A stretch of DNA of 60,000 nucleotides, from NCBI GenBank assembly GCA_950295325.1, contig OX485807.1, positions 18,883,666-18,943,665 of the forward strand, in the 5' to 3' direction. Below, piece after piece: positions 48,281-60,000 of the stretch (the stretch's first letter is position 1; each line of letters opens with the position of its first letter). The stretch comes from Polytrichum commune (Eukaryota; Streptophyta; Polytrichopsida; Polytrichales; Polytrichaceae). A model generated the notes under the pieces. That model saw only the letters and a program-made list of their open reading frames with translations, searched no databases and was not told the DNA's origin. The translations under genes were made by a program, and so were the position numbers.

Positions 48281-51200
48281 CTATACATCATCCCACGGAT
48301 ACTCTTCCCACCTCCATGGATTGCTCCTGTGAGATGAACCATAGTTTGAACCTGTGGGTTGGCCCCTTCGGGCATAAATGTCTGGCTGAGCTGCATCTGG
48401 GCCAGGATGCCACCTTTGATACTGATAATTGAATCCATCCCAGCGTTCGCGTTGCCGATTAGCTCGAGACTGATTGCCTGCCTCTCCTCCAACATTGGAG
48501 CTACTCCATGCACCTTTAAACTGCGCACCATTTGTACCATCATTTGTCCGAGAATGCTTCCTCTCATTAAATACATTTTTGGAAAGATCATTAGTTCTTG
48601 TTCTCAGCTTCCTCAGTTCTTCTTCCGCATCATACCGGGACCGTTTGGAAGGATCAGAAAGGACAGCATAAGCCTCGCCAATGAGTTTGAATAACTGTTC
48701 AGAATCCTTGCGGACTTCATCAATCAGTTTCTCCCCATCCTTGCGGACATTTTCATCTGTCGCATCTTTCCAAGGGCCCACATCATCTCCAATGTCTCCA
48801 CTGCGAACTAAAAACTGACCTGCTTTATCAGGATGATGCCTCAGGGCAGCTTTCCTGTAGGCCTTCTTGATCTCATTCACTGAACAACCCAGCTCTAAGC
48901 CCAATATGCTGTAGTGATCAAGTGGATGTCCCTTCTTTAGCTCCTCCTCAGATTTCATAAGCCTGTCCTTCGCTTGTTGCAACTCATCAGCGGTCGAGCT
49001 ATCTTGACTGCTAGTAGATTTAAGGGAGCCAGTTCTTTGTGAATTGAGGTGCCTTTCATAAAGTGCAATCAGCCTCCTTAAGTCATTACAAGACTGCCCA
49101 TAGTCCCGAACCTTCTCATGTAAAGCAGCCCTACGTGAAATGGCCTTTGCATACCGAGGGTCCAGGGCAATTGCACGACTACAATCAGCTATGGCATCTG
49201 CAATGTGACCCAGAGCTTGAGAGGCAGCTGCCCGATTACACAGACATACAGCACAAAAAGGGCGGGATTCTGCATTTCGAGCTAAAGCAGCTGAATAATG
49301 CTCCAAAGCTTCAGCATGCTTGCCTGCTTGAAAAGCCTTGTTACCCTCCAACTTATGGCGGAGAAGATCCCGAATAATCGTCATGGAAGGTACAGTCAGC
49401 TCTGAAGACAATGCACCTGGAGAGTCAGGATCTGGTGGAAACATTGAGGAGGGACCTTCATGTAGCTGCTGCAGCTGCTCCAGAGATTCCTCTAATTTGC
49501 CAAGATGGAAGTAGGCCTTTGCAGTTATCCTTCGCCTCCAGCTCAAAGGAGTGTTCTCTGCTGTAGACTTGACACCTTCAGGAGTGACATGGTTCTGCTG
49601 CGCCAATGCTAAAGTTTGGTCACATAACTGGACAGCCTCACTGTACCTTTGAAGAGAGATGAGCGCATATGCTTTAAGTTCTAGTAACCACTCAGACTGG
49701 GAGCTAGTAAGGAGAGCTTCGTTCAGAAGCCGCAACACTGTGACTGCATCACCTGAAGAGTTGTTCTGGAGAAGCTTTCGCACCTGAGGCCATACAGACT
49801 CTTGTGAGCCAATTTTTTTGACAATTTACACTATCTGTCAGCAGCCTAACATTCAAACTTGAAGTTTATAATCTGGAAGACTACATGTGGAAGTATGTGA
49901 ATGTGACTGATGCAGGTAAATTGACCTACTTTTCAGCTTGATAAACCTGCTGTAGAGAAAGATGCAGAAATGGAAATGAGGAAAACGAGGAAAAGCAGGT
50001 GACTCAGTAATAGAATTTTTAAATGAGATTTTTTCTTATAAGGTTTGTTCTCTGAGTGTAACAAAACACTAAAATGTAGAAAAAGTAGAACTTTCCAAAC
50101 CTGAGCAGAGTACTCCACAACTTGTTGTGCCTTTTTCAGCCCCTCTGATGCATCAGCCAAAACCTTGGAGTCTAACTTCTTGGACTCCTTGGCCTGTGTC
50201 AGACATTCTTTAAATGCTGTGGCTGCTAGGTCAATCTCTCCAAGCACAAGATAACAACTGGCAGCCCGTAAATGAACGCGGAAAAATGAGGGGTCTACTG
50301 CCATGGCATGCATACAATCAGCAAGAGCCTCTCTCATGCGACCCACAACCATGCGAGTTGCAGCTCGGTTACTGTAGCAGAGTACAGAAGCGCGGATACA
50401 ACTTTCTGAAGTTTCATTTGGGGACACACTTCCAGCACCAAGCGAATAGAACTCCTCTGCTTTGACAAAGTCCCCTTTTGCATAGGCCTGATTACCCCTT
50501 AATCTCCATCTCTCACAAACCTGCTCAGCAGCTATAGTACCTACACCCATGGAGGTGTTCACCCCATCTCCATACCCTAATCCCCCAAGACCTGGAAGTC
50601 CTGACCAATTGTCTGATCTGCTAGAAAATGGTCTGGCATTGCTTGTATCTGGTTCCAAAACTGCTGCAGCAGGCTTCTCTGCCTGAACAACCCTCACCCC
50701 ACTCTTCTCTCTCTGGACCTTGCGAGCACGCCGGCGAAGATTGGAATTCGACATTCCTGATGGACTAGATGAAGAGAACATGAAAGGACTACATCCAGGT
50801 TTACCATCCAACTCAATCCTGGATGTTGTACCTGCACCACTACAGTTTGCATCCTCTGAGCTCCTTCCAGCCTCCGACTCCCTGTCTGTTCTGTCGATAC
50901 CATCATTCCTACCACGAGCATCTGGTGGATCACTCACATCAGTTGACTCATTTATGGTATCAGCTTGTTCACCCCAACCAGAATCATAATCCGAACTTGC
51001 AGCAGCTTGGACATCACTGGAAGGCGCCCTCTTCCAAGTTTGACCAAAACCTGCAGAGCTTGATGGCTCTGCGTCATGCTTTTGACCTAACAAGGAGTCA
51101 TTTTCCTCAAACCTGAAAGAGGAGAAAGAGCTTGAGCTCCCTTTAGGCACATCTGATTTTGTGCCAAGGTTCAACTCAAAAGCCGATGCCCTAGAGTTCA

Positions 51201-53130
51201 ACCCTCCCTGCTCACTCAAAGGAGGGACTACTGGGTTATTGAGATCAAAATTTGGAACACGAGGCATGGAGAAATCAGGAAAACGAGAATGAGAGCTGGT
51301 GGAGGTCGTGTTAGAGTCCTGTGGGGAGAACTCCGCCGATCTACCCTCTCTAGAGGTGGTAGCCTCAAAGTTTCCCCTAGAACTTGTTGTTGTACTCCTG
51401 CCCTTTGACCGTAGACCTTGCCGCAATGGCCGGTGTTTATCCTTCTTGAGCTTTGATACTGGCGGTCTGGTCTCCCCATCAGGAACTCCAGGATTATTCA
51501 AATCAAAATCTGGAACAAAGGGTATATGGAAATCAGGTAAACCAGAATGAGAGCTACTGGTGGTCGCATTAGAGTTTTGTGGGGAGAAATCCATCGATAC
51601 AGCCTCTCTATTAGGACTCGGAGTTGTGGTCTCCATGCTCCCTTGAGGACTTGGTCCTGCAGTCCTGCTCTTTGGCCGAAGACCTGGCCGCAGTGGCCGG
51701 TGCTTATCCTTCTTGACCTTTGATGCTGGTTGCTTTGTCTCTCCATCAGCACTGAACTTGAATGAAGAGGAAAAGTTGGGTACCACAGTCTCAGGCTGTT
51801 GACTTCCTGTGGTTGGAGGAACAGTTGCTGGATGAGCCGATGAAGTTGCTGTTGCCCCAAATACAAATGGAGCTCCACTTGATGTGCCAGTTGAGTCATC
51901 ACTTTCAATACCATTTGCACCTTGGGTCCCAAAGACACAACTACTTGTTCCTAGTGAATCTTTTTGACATTTGTTAACACCAAGTTTGCTCAGTTTCTCC
52001 GAAAGGCTGGCCCCTTGATCAATATCTAGCTTCTTCAATTTTTGTTCTATGTTGGGTACAACAAAGGATGTAGTCTCCACAGTCTTTTCTGCATCTTTGT
52101 TGAGATCCAATTTTGTAAATTTTGGGGGTAGGTTGAAGCCTTGGTCGATATCCAGTTGATTCAGTTTCGATGCAATGTCTGCAGGAACACTTTGATCAGT
52201 CACAAAAGGCCCATTAAATGGGACAGAAGCTTCTGATGAAGCAGAAGCTACACTTGTCGCAGCACCCAATGGAAACACCTTCTCCAAAGGAACATTTGCC
52301 TCTTTCGTAGCCTTCGACAAGCCCGCATATGTTGTCTCAACATTAACATTTGATTGGGTGCTCAACTCAGGTGGTCCAGAGGGGGTACTTGATGGTACAC
52401 TAAAGTAGGTGGTTGTAACAAAAGACCCTGAAAATGAACTATCTGGAGTTGCAGGTTTGAAAGAGTCTGTTCGAGCTCCTGTCCCTGCAGAAAATACAAA
52501 TTGCTGAGGCAAGCTACTTGAAGCCTTTGAGTTCGACCCTGTCCCAAATGTCGAGAGACTTGGAGTAGGGTATCTAGAATCTTCAGACACTGCTGAGAAT
52601 CGCCTCCCATCAGCAGAAGTAGGAACAGAGCTATCTGGTTTTAGATGGACACTTGAGGCTGCGGTCGAATCGTTAGGATTTGTACTACCACTTGTAGATA
52701 AGCTGAAGGTTGAGAATGCAGAGGTAATGGGCCCAGGATCTATGGTTACTGTTGGTTTCTGTTTACCAGTGGACTTTCCAGCTCTATTCCTATGAGCAAA
52801 TAACTCTGAGACAGAAACGGTCCGACTGGCATATCCTCCTCCAATGCTAGATAAAGAAGATGGAATGCCACCAAATCTAATTTTGTCTGAGGAGTGTTGG
52901 ATGCCTTCGGAGTTGGACCCTTCTGAGTTGGATGCCTTCGGAGTTGGAGCCATTGATGAACCAAAGACATAAGGACCCTTGCGATTCACATCTGCCCACA
53001 ACTTCGGTCCTTTTGATTCTAGCCCATCTGCAAATGTCCCCGATGGCCGGCTTATACGGTCAGTCAGATTGGGGAACCGAGGCCCTGGAACATGGGGTGT
53101 TGCCTCCACCCCAACAGACTCAACCCCCAT
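48281..53130 (-). CDS. TPR and J-domain (DnaJ) co-chaperone with FG-like N-terminal region
   Basis: J domains stimulate HSP70 ATPase, and TPRs dock on the C-termini of HSP70/HSP90. Coding exons 53130-50101 (1010 codons) and 49783-48281 (500 codons plus stop) join in phase 0, giving 1510 residues. Domains: a long Ser/Thr-rich disordered region (about 1-870) with repeated aromatic motifs (PYVFGSS, CVFGTQG, FVFGATA, FKFSADG, FMFSSSS); a first TPR block about 872-980; a second TPR block about 1145-1260; J domain about 1299-1396 with HPD at 1327-1329. The J domain is split by a charged insert of about 45 residues between HPDK and LFKLIGEAYAVLSDP, as in the plant TPR15/TPR16-like group. The ATG at 53130 is the first in frame after an upstream stop; the open frame continues 5' without ATG. 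Subcellular site and client are unknown. Confidence 0.9.
51230..51760 (-). repeat. Internal duplication of ~91 codons in the J-domain gene
   Basis: Two adjacent copies offset by about 273 bp. Each encodes DGET..P.SK.KKDKHRPLR.GLR, then a Ser/Thr-rich stretch with FSPQ.SN, then a segment with PDF and FDLNNP. The length is a multiple of three, so the frame is kept. A second, weaker duplicated module nearby (about 51960-52190) encodes KLDIDQG and LNQLDIDQG. Confidence 0.8.
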
Positions 53131-53161
53131 GGATTGGTAACTCCTCAAGTATGATTGACAA

Positions 53162-53224
53162 CTATTGTTGCGAAGGTTCTGATAGATGTTTCTCAACTGA
53201 TCGAAGTACTGCCATTGTCTTCAT
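53162..53224 (-). CDS. Upstream open reading frame, 20 codons
   Basis: On the minus strand, ATG at 53224 opens a 20-residue frame (starts MKTMAVLRSVEK) closed by TAG at 53162-53164, 31 nt before the main ATG at 53130 and in another frame. It lies after a good acceptor (CAACTGGTGCAG ending at 53237), so it would be in the spliced leader. A role in lowering translation of the main frame is inference; its peptide conservation is unknown. Confidence 0.35.
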   Translation of the reverse strand: MKTMAVLRSVEKHLSEPSQQ

Positions 53225-53239
53225 TGGTGCTGGAGCCTG

Positions 53240-55550
53240 CACCAGTTGAGAATAAAATGAATGATTTTCATTTATCGCACAACAAAGAACTGTGTACAGT
53301 GACACTGAATACATTTAGAAGAAAACTAGTGCACCTATGCATCAATGCAGTCAATCTGTGAGGTAGAAACTGAGACAGAGATTATCAAATGCACAAATGT
53401 CCCCAAGATTCAGTAATCTAAACTACAGCAACTATTGCAGTAAGACCAAACCCAATCCCATTCTGCAAGAAACAACTAAGCAATTGCAATTTCGTCCAGA
53501 ATCAGAAAATTGAAATAAGCAGTGAAATCCATATGTGCAGAAGATAGAACCCCCTTTAACCTCTGAACCCACTGAACCTAGTCCCATTAGACCATCAAAC
53601 AAAGAAGGCAAAAGTCAACAGAAGTAGAGTAGCAATAGCACGGGTGAAGAACTTATAAGTCTTGTGCTATCAAGGATTATCATCTAGCGGTGTGACCACA
53701 TGTCTAATAAACACAAACCTATACATTGATGGCCAAATTACGGTCCTTGCCATCTGGAATTCATCTATGCACAAGGCATTTGAAGGTGCAGAATTACCAG
53801 CCTGTCAACACATCTGTACATCGGCCTTCAAATCCACAAGGAAGAAAAGAACGCCTCGCCAGAATCACCAGCCACTAGGATCGCAAAGGAAAGACATTTC
53901 TCCTTCTCACTGAATACATCCCGCTTACTCCCCAGTGATTGACCAAGGCCACCATTCCTGCTCTGCAACAGAATTCAGAAGATCAGATTCAACAAAAGTG
54001 AGCCAATTCTAACCAAAACCCTATAACAAATGTGATGGAACAAACACAGACATCATTACATCCTACTAATATCAGGAAAGCCATTGAATCAACAGTCCCC
54101 AGGATGATACTAGATACAGCCCACATTCTTTCATCCTCCAACTATTATTACTGCAGCTAATATCACTTTTTTTTTCAAAATTAAAGAGATGGTCAGTTTG
54201 AAGCAGCACACATGTTCAAATTAACTATTCCTTATTATAAATTATGAGACCCTCCGTGATAGTACAGCATTATTGATGTGGTGTTCCATTCTAACAGAAC
54301 ATTTCATGTGGAGACAAGCATATTCTCTCATGCTTACATGTATATTTCAATAACTTTAGATATGGCAGAAAATCTGTATGTACAAAACATTTCCAGAAAG
54401 AATGCATAAAACCCTAACAAACGACCTGGTGCTATTTTCCCAAGCAGCTCCATTAACAATGTTATACCTCAAAACACCCCGATGCTCATAAATCCGTGAA
54501 ACGACACAAACACGACTCAAACACATCAATCCAGTAAACATTTACTGTAACATTTCAAACAAAGGTCAGCACATGCAGCTTGTATTGCGCATGTTAAGGC
54601 CTAGACCCCAAGAACAGGCTGAAGACCACAAGCATCACAGCTCTGCCATTGTCACTCTAAGGTTGACTGAATGCTAACCAGCTCCTCCGTATCCTTCAAA
54701 TGGCCTCACTGCGAGTAAAGACCAAAAAAACCGACAGGCTGCAATGTTGTCTATTGCAAGTTAGAAGTCGTGGAAGAAAAAGGTCAAGACCTGCAGACAT
54801 TTGGAGAATCGAGCAAGCCACTGCAATTTTTTATGATATGCCCTGTTTCATGCAACCTCTGCTTTATGTTTGATCGTCATCTTACAAAATCCAATGTGAA
54901 GAACTCATCGCGAATAATATCACCATCTGCTCCAAATGCCACTGGGCTCAGATACTATAATTTTTTTTCTTTCATACGCTTGCTATCATTGCTACTTTCA
55001 AATGTCTCAAACATGTCTTCAGGGTCACGAAAGCACCACAAGCTCAATAAAGTAGTCCAGGTCTCTAACTCAACCTGAAATAGAAGAAAGTTAACCATTC
55101 CAAAACACCCAGGTGTCCACAAGAAAATCTAATGTGAAGGACTAAAACCACTGCACAAACTTCAAAGTCGCTATAGCTATTGCTCTACACGTCCTAAGCA
55201 GGCTTGACTCCTTGCAAACAAAACCTCACCACATCCGAACAAGGCGGTGAACGGCCAAAAAAGCGGCGAGTGCACACTCATATTCCACCGCACAAACGGG
55301 CAGCTAGGAAACCCTAATAATGAACTACACGATCAAAACACAACGCGAAACACGACACAAAAACATGTGGGAAGAACCAACCCGGTAACCACTGAATCTT
55401 CGCCAAACCGGGTCCAATGTGTTCTCCAATGGATCCATTGTCCCCTTTCATGCGCAATGCAAAGACATGACGAGCAGGGGGGAGAAATCCGCAAACACTC
55501 CGTGGCACCAAGAAACCAGCGTGATTGTACCCTAAAATGCACCAAAAAGG
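53240..55550. other. Probable leader intron of the J-domain gene, no other gene seen
   Basis: Between the acceptor at 53237 and the GC-rich patch at 55.55 kb no second coding gene was recognised on either strand. If the transcript starts in the GC-rich patch, this 2.3 kb would be one or more leader introns. Confidence 0.35.
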
Positions 55551-55870
55551 GGGCTAAAAAGTCTCACCGTTCACCGTTTTCGATCCGGTTTGTCCCTGCG
55601 CGGTCCTCCCATTGCCAGGGCAAGCTCGCGAGTAGACGAAGCGGCCGATCATGCGCTCTCCGTGGCGCACAAGGCTCGATAAGAGGCACCCTAGCACATG
55701 AAGAAAGCGCCCTCGGCCACAAAGGTCCGGGGGAGGGAAGCCAAGGATTCCCCCCCCCACCCCCAACACGGGAACGAAAGGGAACAAATGGGAACCAAGA
55801 GAACCGGTTCCGCGTTCCCACCCGGCTTGGATCCAATTCCCTGTTCTTACCACCAATTATCCCGTGCACA
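55550..55870 (-). promoter_or_regulatory. GC-rich patch, possible first non-coding exon and promoter of the J-domain gene
   Basis: Clearly richer in G+C than its surroundings and located upstream of the minus-strand J-domain gene. On the minus strand the sequence AAAACGGTGAACGGTGAGAC near 55562-55581 provides a good splice donor, as expected for a non-coding first exon. The open frames over it run in several phases and show no domain. The assignment rests on position and composition. Confidence 0.35.
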
Positions 55871-56113
55871 AACGCGATACATAGCCATACTTCTAAAAAA
55901 GGTTGGCACGTGGCATATGCCCATTGGTTGGAACCATTCGAATCCCATGTGGAAGATATAGCTCAGTGCTGGCAATGGACCTTTAAAATGCTCAGGGAGG
56001 ATTTTGGTGTGTTAAATGAGAGGCCTTCTTATTCGGAATTCTCCTTTTTAGAACAACGCATACTTTTTTGTTTGACGATGGGCATGTTGTATAAGGGGAA
56101 GGCTCTAAGAAAA

Positions 56114-56249
56114 GGGCATAACATTATTCATATCCATAACAGTGTTATGGTGGAACTGACTGTATTCCACCGAATATTTCTCACATTCATATTGGTGGGC
56201 TTTATGACAGGCTCCAATTGGGGGGAGTCCGAGGGCAGGGCATAACATT
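56114..56249. mobile_element. MITE family 1, copy 4, degraded right side
   Basis: GGGCATAACATTATTCATAT followed by CCATAACAGTGTTATGGTGG matches the left half of the other copies. The right half is altered, and GGGCATAACATTTATGG near 56238-56254 may be a reoriented or second terminus. Confidence 0.6.
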
Positions 56250-56254
56250 TATGG

Positions 56255-58604
56255 AAAGTTTTCCATTTCTAAAAACACGAGGGGAAATTTGGGGTTTAGG
56301 ATGTTCTAGCATCATTTAATGCCTTGTCCAACATGTGGCGGGAATTTTGGCATTTAAGCCATGTCAATTAAGAAACATGAGTATGTTCAAGTGTTTTAAG
56401 GATGGTTTAGAATGCAATGTGCCTTCCACTTGAATATCCCTTGTGTCTTGAGCAAGAGAGGGATGTCCCAAAACATCAAGCCATGCCTTCATGCTAAACC
56501 GTTCATTTGCAAGGACCCCCCCCCCAGGTGTCTTTTCCTTATGCTATAACCTTAACATTGTAAATTCATTGGTCCAAAGATTGTTTGGCTTTTTTTTTGG
56601 GGGGGGGGGGGACTATGGAGCATACTCCATGTTTACATCATGAGTTTTTGAACAGTCGTGTGTAGTGTAACTAATACTTTCAAAACATGTTACTAGTGTA
56701 ACAATTAATTATCTTATGATATATATATAGGTATGTATATATAGGTATATATATATAGCATTAATTTTACATAACTATTTACTTTGTAACCATGTAATGT
56801 ATCAAGTGATCATGTATGTGCCACATGGCCTTGAGTGGACCCCTCTCTCTCCGTTAATGTTTAACCACAACCAATTGTTTTTCTTTACCTATGTCAATGA
56901 CCACCCACATACTCATGAGTCATCGGCAGCGGTCGGATGTGAACAACAACCTAAAGGATCTTATTATATATCATATACTATATTACAAAGAAGTCATGCA
57001 ATTGTTATGGTGTGAGATCTCGATGCGGTGTATTTTTAAATCATAATTATAGCTTTTGAAGTTTGTGAGGTAGTCTTTGGGAACCTACTTCCCTAGGAAC
57101 ATGGGTCACCCATCGTGCATTTTGAACTCGTCCACGGACCGAGTGGCCTTTGCATGAGTTTGCTTTGGCAATGGCTAGTATAACTCGTGCATCGCCAATC
57201 TCAAAGCACGCTCGAGCTTTACAAGTTAGGAGTTGGGACCGCCGTGAAAAACGGTGTTCGAAATTGTACATGCAAATGCTTTAGGGAACCTTCTAGGAGC
57301 ATGGGTCACCGATTGCACATTTGAACCAATCCAATGCTCCCAATCCTGACGCACACGGAAGGCGCCCGCAAGAAACGAATTAGGGTTTACTTTCCACTTA
57401 TGAGTGTGCGAGTAAACTATCCAAATAAAGGTAATAACTTTGCCAAATTTTGTCATATGTTGGCAATTGCTCAGGTTTTTCATAGATTTCTTATCCTCGA
57501 GAGTTTGCCACTTATCTGACATGGAAATCATAGTATGGGGTCAAAAAGAGGATCTAGAAGCACCTATACCATCTAAATCAATGAATCAGACATATGATAC
57601 TAAAGAGCACTAACGCCGAGGGAAATTTGAATTCAAAAATAACATTCTCATAGTAGGAGCGGATGTAATATTTGTTGGGAACCATCTTCTATGGGATTAT
57701 TGGAGATTGTCCAGTTTATGATGTTTGAACCTGTCTACTAAGCATATGACTTTCATAATTAGTTAGATTTGCAATATGCGGCATTTATAAATAAAACCAC
57801 TAAGTGGAATTCAATTGTGTTAAAAATGTTAACATTAATATGAGCTTCCACCATGCATTGTATACATCTTGGGCCAACCCAACCCCCAAACCCCATGCAC
57901 CCCCCCCCCCTTTCCAAGGCTAGGGCCACCATCACCCCAAGGTCCCCCCACCAAACATATCTTGTGGACATGTGATCCTCTAGACTCCGCATCTTCACCT
58001 TTTCATGGTCACAAGTATTTTTGTAAGGAATCACCCTTTTACTTGAATTTTATATTACATTGTAAGCAATTTGACATATGATCATTTTATTTGGATTTTT
58101 AAGAATTTTAAAGCAAGAATGGTGAGAAATGGCGGGGCGACGGTCATTATTAACACCACATCTTCCATTGTACATAGATACATTCAAATAACAAGTTTTT
58201 GCCATTTTAGCAGCTTTCTTTACCTCCCATTACAACTTTTCGGGTATGTGTGTAAATTGGAGAATGAAAAGTTATGCAACTTTTATTTTCTCATAGATCC
58301 CAATATACTTTACTTCAAGTGAGCAAGATTCAATTCATATTGACATAATTGTTGGGGAAGAGAGAACATCAACCCATATGAGCAAAGTACCTCTCATCCA
58401 TCCAACCTAAAAACTTGCCCCCCTGTAAGTTTGTTATCGATCGATCTCAAATGACCTCGGGTAGACTAAAGCTACTTTTGGTGTCTAATCAACTAAAGAG
58501 ATAAACACACGGGCAACATATGATTTCATGTCTTTTATGTTGGATGGATGAGGTACGCTCATATATGATATCTCCCTCTCTCCGTTATTGTGTGACATAA
58601 CTTA
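56255..58604. other. 2.3-kb stretch without recognised gene
   Basis: Contains C and G runs (56515-56526, 56599-56611, 57900-57910) and an AT/GT-rich microsatellite at about 56719-56760. 57050-57310 holds two short similar segments (GGGAACCTACTTCCCTAGGA / GGGAACCTTCTAGGAGCATG). No coding region was supported. Confidence 0.45.
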
Positions 58605-59002
58605 GGGCATGTTTACACCAAAGGCACTAGGCCATGGCTCTTAAATGGCCATGATACCCCGCTTTCTGGATAAGATCATAGAGAAGTCCCTGCACTATAG
58701 TCCAAAGTCTTTTGGAGGGCAGAAACCCATAATGTAAAACCAAACCAAATTCCCCCCACAAATTTTGTGAAGCCTACCTTCAAGAGCCATCCCGAAGAAC
58801 TCCCCTACAATTCCGACCAACGTTATCCATACTTGGCAGGTGAAATTCCAAGTAGATTTTTTCACACGCTGAAGATGGTATGGGTTGTGGTCCAAAACTA
58901 CCCTCATGTAGACCTAAAGTAGGGGCCCGTGACACTCTCAACCAATGAGAATCCAAGGACTTCCAAGAGCCGTGGCCTGATGGCTTTTGTGTGAAGATGC
59001 CC
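58605..59002. mobile_element. Tourist-like MITE with ~38-bp terminal inverted repeats
   Basis: The left end GGGCATGTTTACACCAAAGG and following AGGCCATGGCTCTT are mirrored on the right by AAGAGCCGTGGCCT and TTTTGTGTGAAGATGCCC. It is about 398 bp. Flanks are TTA on the left and TTT on the right, compatible with a mutated 3-bp Harbinger-type duplication. The GGGC..TTTACACC start resembles the Harbinger element at 6574. Confidence 0.65.
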
Positions 59003-59039
59003 TTTGTACACATTGAGTAATCATTTTATTTTTTTTCGT

Positions 59040-59680
59040 TGGTTTTGTTTTGTTGTTTTTTTGTTTTTGTTTTTGAAGAAGGACACTTGTGAACACCAAG
59101 TATAAGATCGGTGGACTCCTAAAGAGGAAAGTCGGCTACAGTCTCAAAGCTCACCAATCCCGAAGCAATAACATTCCTAGTTAGACGCTTCGAGGCAAGT
59201 TGTCCCACATTACATATTTCAAACAAAGTCAAACACAAACCCAAACAATTTTAAACCACCGACTTGGCCTTTAGATAGTCATATACTTATGTGCATTTGG
59301 CACTTGTCTATTAGAGTGGTTTTGTTGTTTGTGATTTGAAAGTTTCCACCGATTTCGAAAATTGACAAATTATAGCTTCCCTTCCCCCTTGCAAGACAAG
59401 GCCCGCACCAAGTGTGCAGGCAGATTTGTGTAAATATATAATTGGTCAACATACTAATGTCTCCAAGTCTGACCAGTCACATGGTGACATCTGTCAGTTG
59501 TTTTTTTCTTTATTAAATTGGGGTATCCTCTAGATAATCCTCTCATTGATCCATAATCCTCCTGAACTCTTGAGCTTCAAAAAAACCAACAGCAAGGTCG
59601 GAGACTTACCTCATATTGACGGTCGCTGAAAGAAGAGGGATTCAAAGAGACGTTTCGGCGGTGAGTTGGTGTCTACCTAA
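59040..59680. other. Low-complexity T/G tract and unassigned DNA
   Basis: A T-rich tract with interspersed G at about 59025-59075, then DNA in which 59460-59560 resembles 21415-21500 in GH3 intron 5 (GACCAGTCACATGGTGAC; TTCTTTATTAAATTGGGGTA). No gene. Confidence 0.4.
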
Positions 59681-59682
59681 AG

Positions 59683-60000
59683 GCCACTTCACACACAAGG
59701 CTGAAGGCCCTTGACCATGGCAATGTTAGAGCTCTCATTGGTCGAAAAGGCGGAGACCGTCCAAGTTCACTTCACACTAGGAGGTGAAGGCCTAAAGGCC
59801 CAAAGAAAAGTTCGTGGATGAAAAGTCTACATGGAGTCCTACATGGCTAGTTGTGGATAAGGGTGCATGGTCTACCGGAATTTGCGTCAGGCCCACCTCC
59901 AAGAGGTGGGCTTGACGCAAATTCCAGGAGACCATGATTTTTTTAATATTTTTTCCAGCAAGATAGATTTCAGGACAGATTTCAGGACAGACAAACACCA
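59683..60000. repeat. Tourist-like family 5 copy, running off the window
   Basis: Begins AAGGCCACTTCACACACAAG and contains CAATGTTAGAGCTCTCATTGG and CGTCCAAGTTCACTTCACAC, colinear with the sequence at 38400-38520 in part. The near-perfect hairpin at 59877-59925 is inside it. The right end is beyond 60000. Confidence 0.55.
59877..59925. repeat. 23-bp-arm hairpin
   Basis: GGAATTTGCGTCAGGCCCAC and CTC pair with GAGGTGGGCTTGACGCAAATTCC across a 3-nt loop, with a single C/T mismatch (G-U compatible in RNA). A weaker version lies at 37989-38032, and one arm is present at 38618-38640. Confidence 0.85.

Noticed and set aside
55247-56245. 332-codon plus-strand open frame
   Set aside because: It crosses a GC-rich leader-like patch and then a MITE copy, shows no domain and is low-complexity basic; competing frames exist on the other strand.

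Overview
This is eukaryotic nuclear DNA from a land plant, almost certainly a flowering plant. It has intron-rich protein genes with GT-AG junctions, a plant-specific domains-rearranged DNA methyltransferase, a plant GH3 beta-glucosidase, and AT-rich intergenic DNA full of plant-type DNA transposons (Mutator, PIF/Harbinger, hAT-like, Stowaway- and Tourist-like MITEs). The lineage cannot be fixed from the sequence alone. No rRNA, tRNA, CRISPR or prokaryotic-style operon was seen.

Layout. 0-10 kb is a transposon cluster: a 2.97-kb Mutator-like element with ~0.9-kb inverted arms and a 9-bp target duplication, a 0.5-kb hAT-like element with an 8-bp duplication, and a 3.4-kb PIF/Harbinger element with TAA duplications carrying a decayed transposase and a decayed Myb/SANT-like second gene. 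10-14 kb holds a ~195-bp tandem repeat and unassigned DNA. 15.9-23.3 kb, plus strand, is a seven-exon GH3 beta-glucosidase (623 residues) with one MITE family in three of its introns and a relic of its own last exon just downstream. 27.6-33.3 kb, minus strand, is a nine-exon DRM-type cytosine-5 methyltransferase (836 residues) with four UBA-like modules. Upstream lies a three-copy tandem repeat with CT tracts and a CpG-rich patch. 35-48 kb is gene-poor repeat DNA. 48.3-53.1 kb, minus strand, is a two-coding-exon TPR/J-domain co-chaperone (1510 residues) with FG-like motifs. 53-60 kb is its probable leader region followed by more repeats.

The three genes do not form a pathway. The glucosidase is predicted to be secreted to the cell wall, the methyltransferase acts in the nucleus in RNA-directed DNA methylation, and the third is an HSP70 co-chaperone. 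The exon models were built by hand; all junctions are GT-AG and phase-consistent, and each coding sum is a multiple of three. I did not find a convincing new molecular system. The most useful new material is the structure of the repeats, the UBA number of the DRM protein, the FG-like region of the J protein and the GH3 relic.
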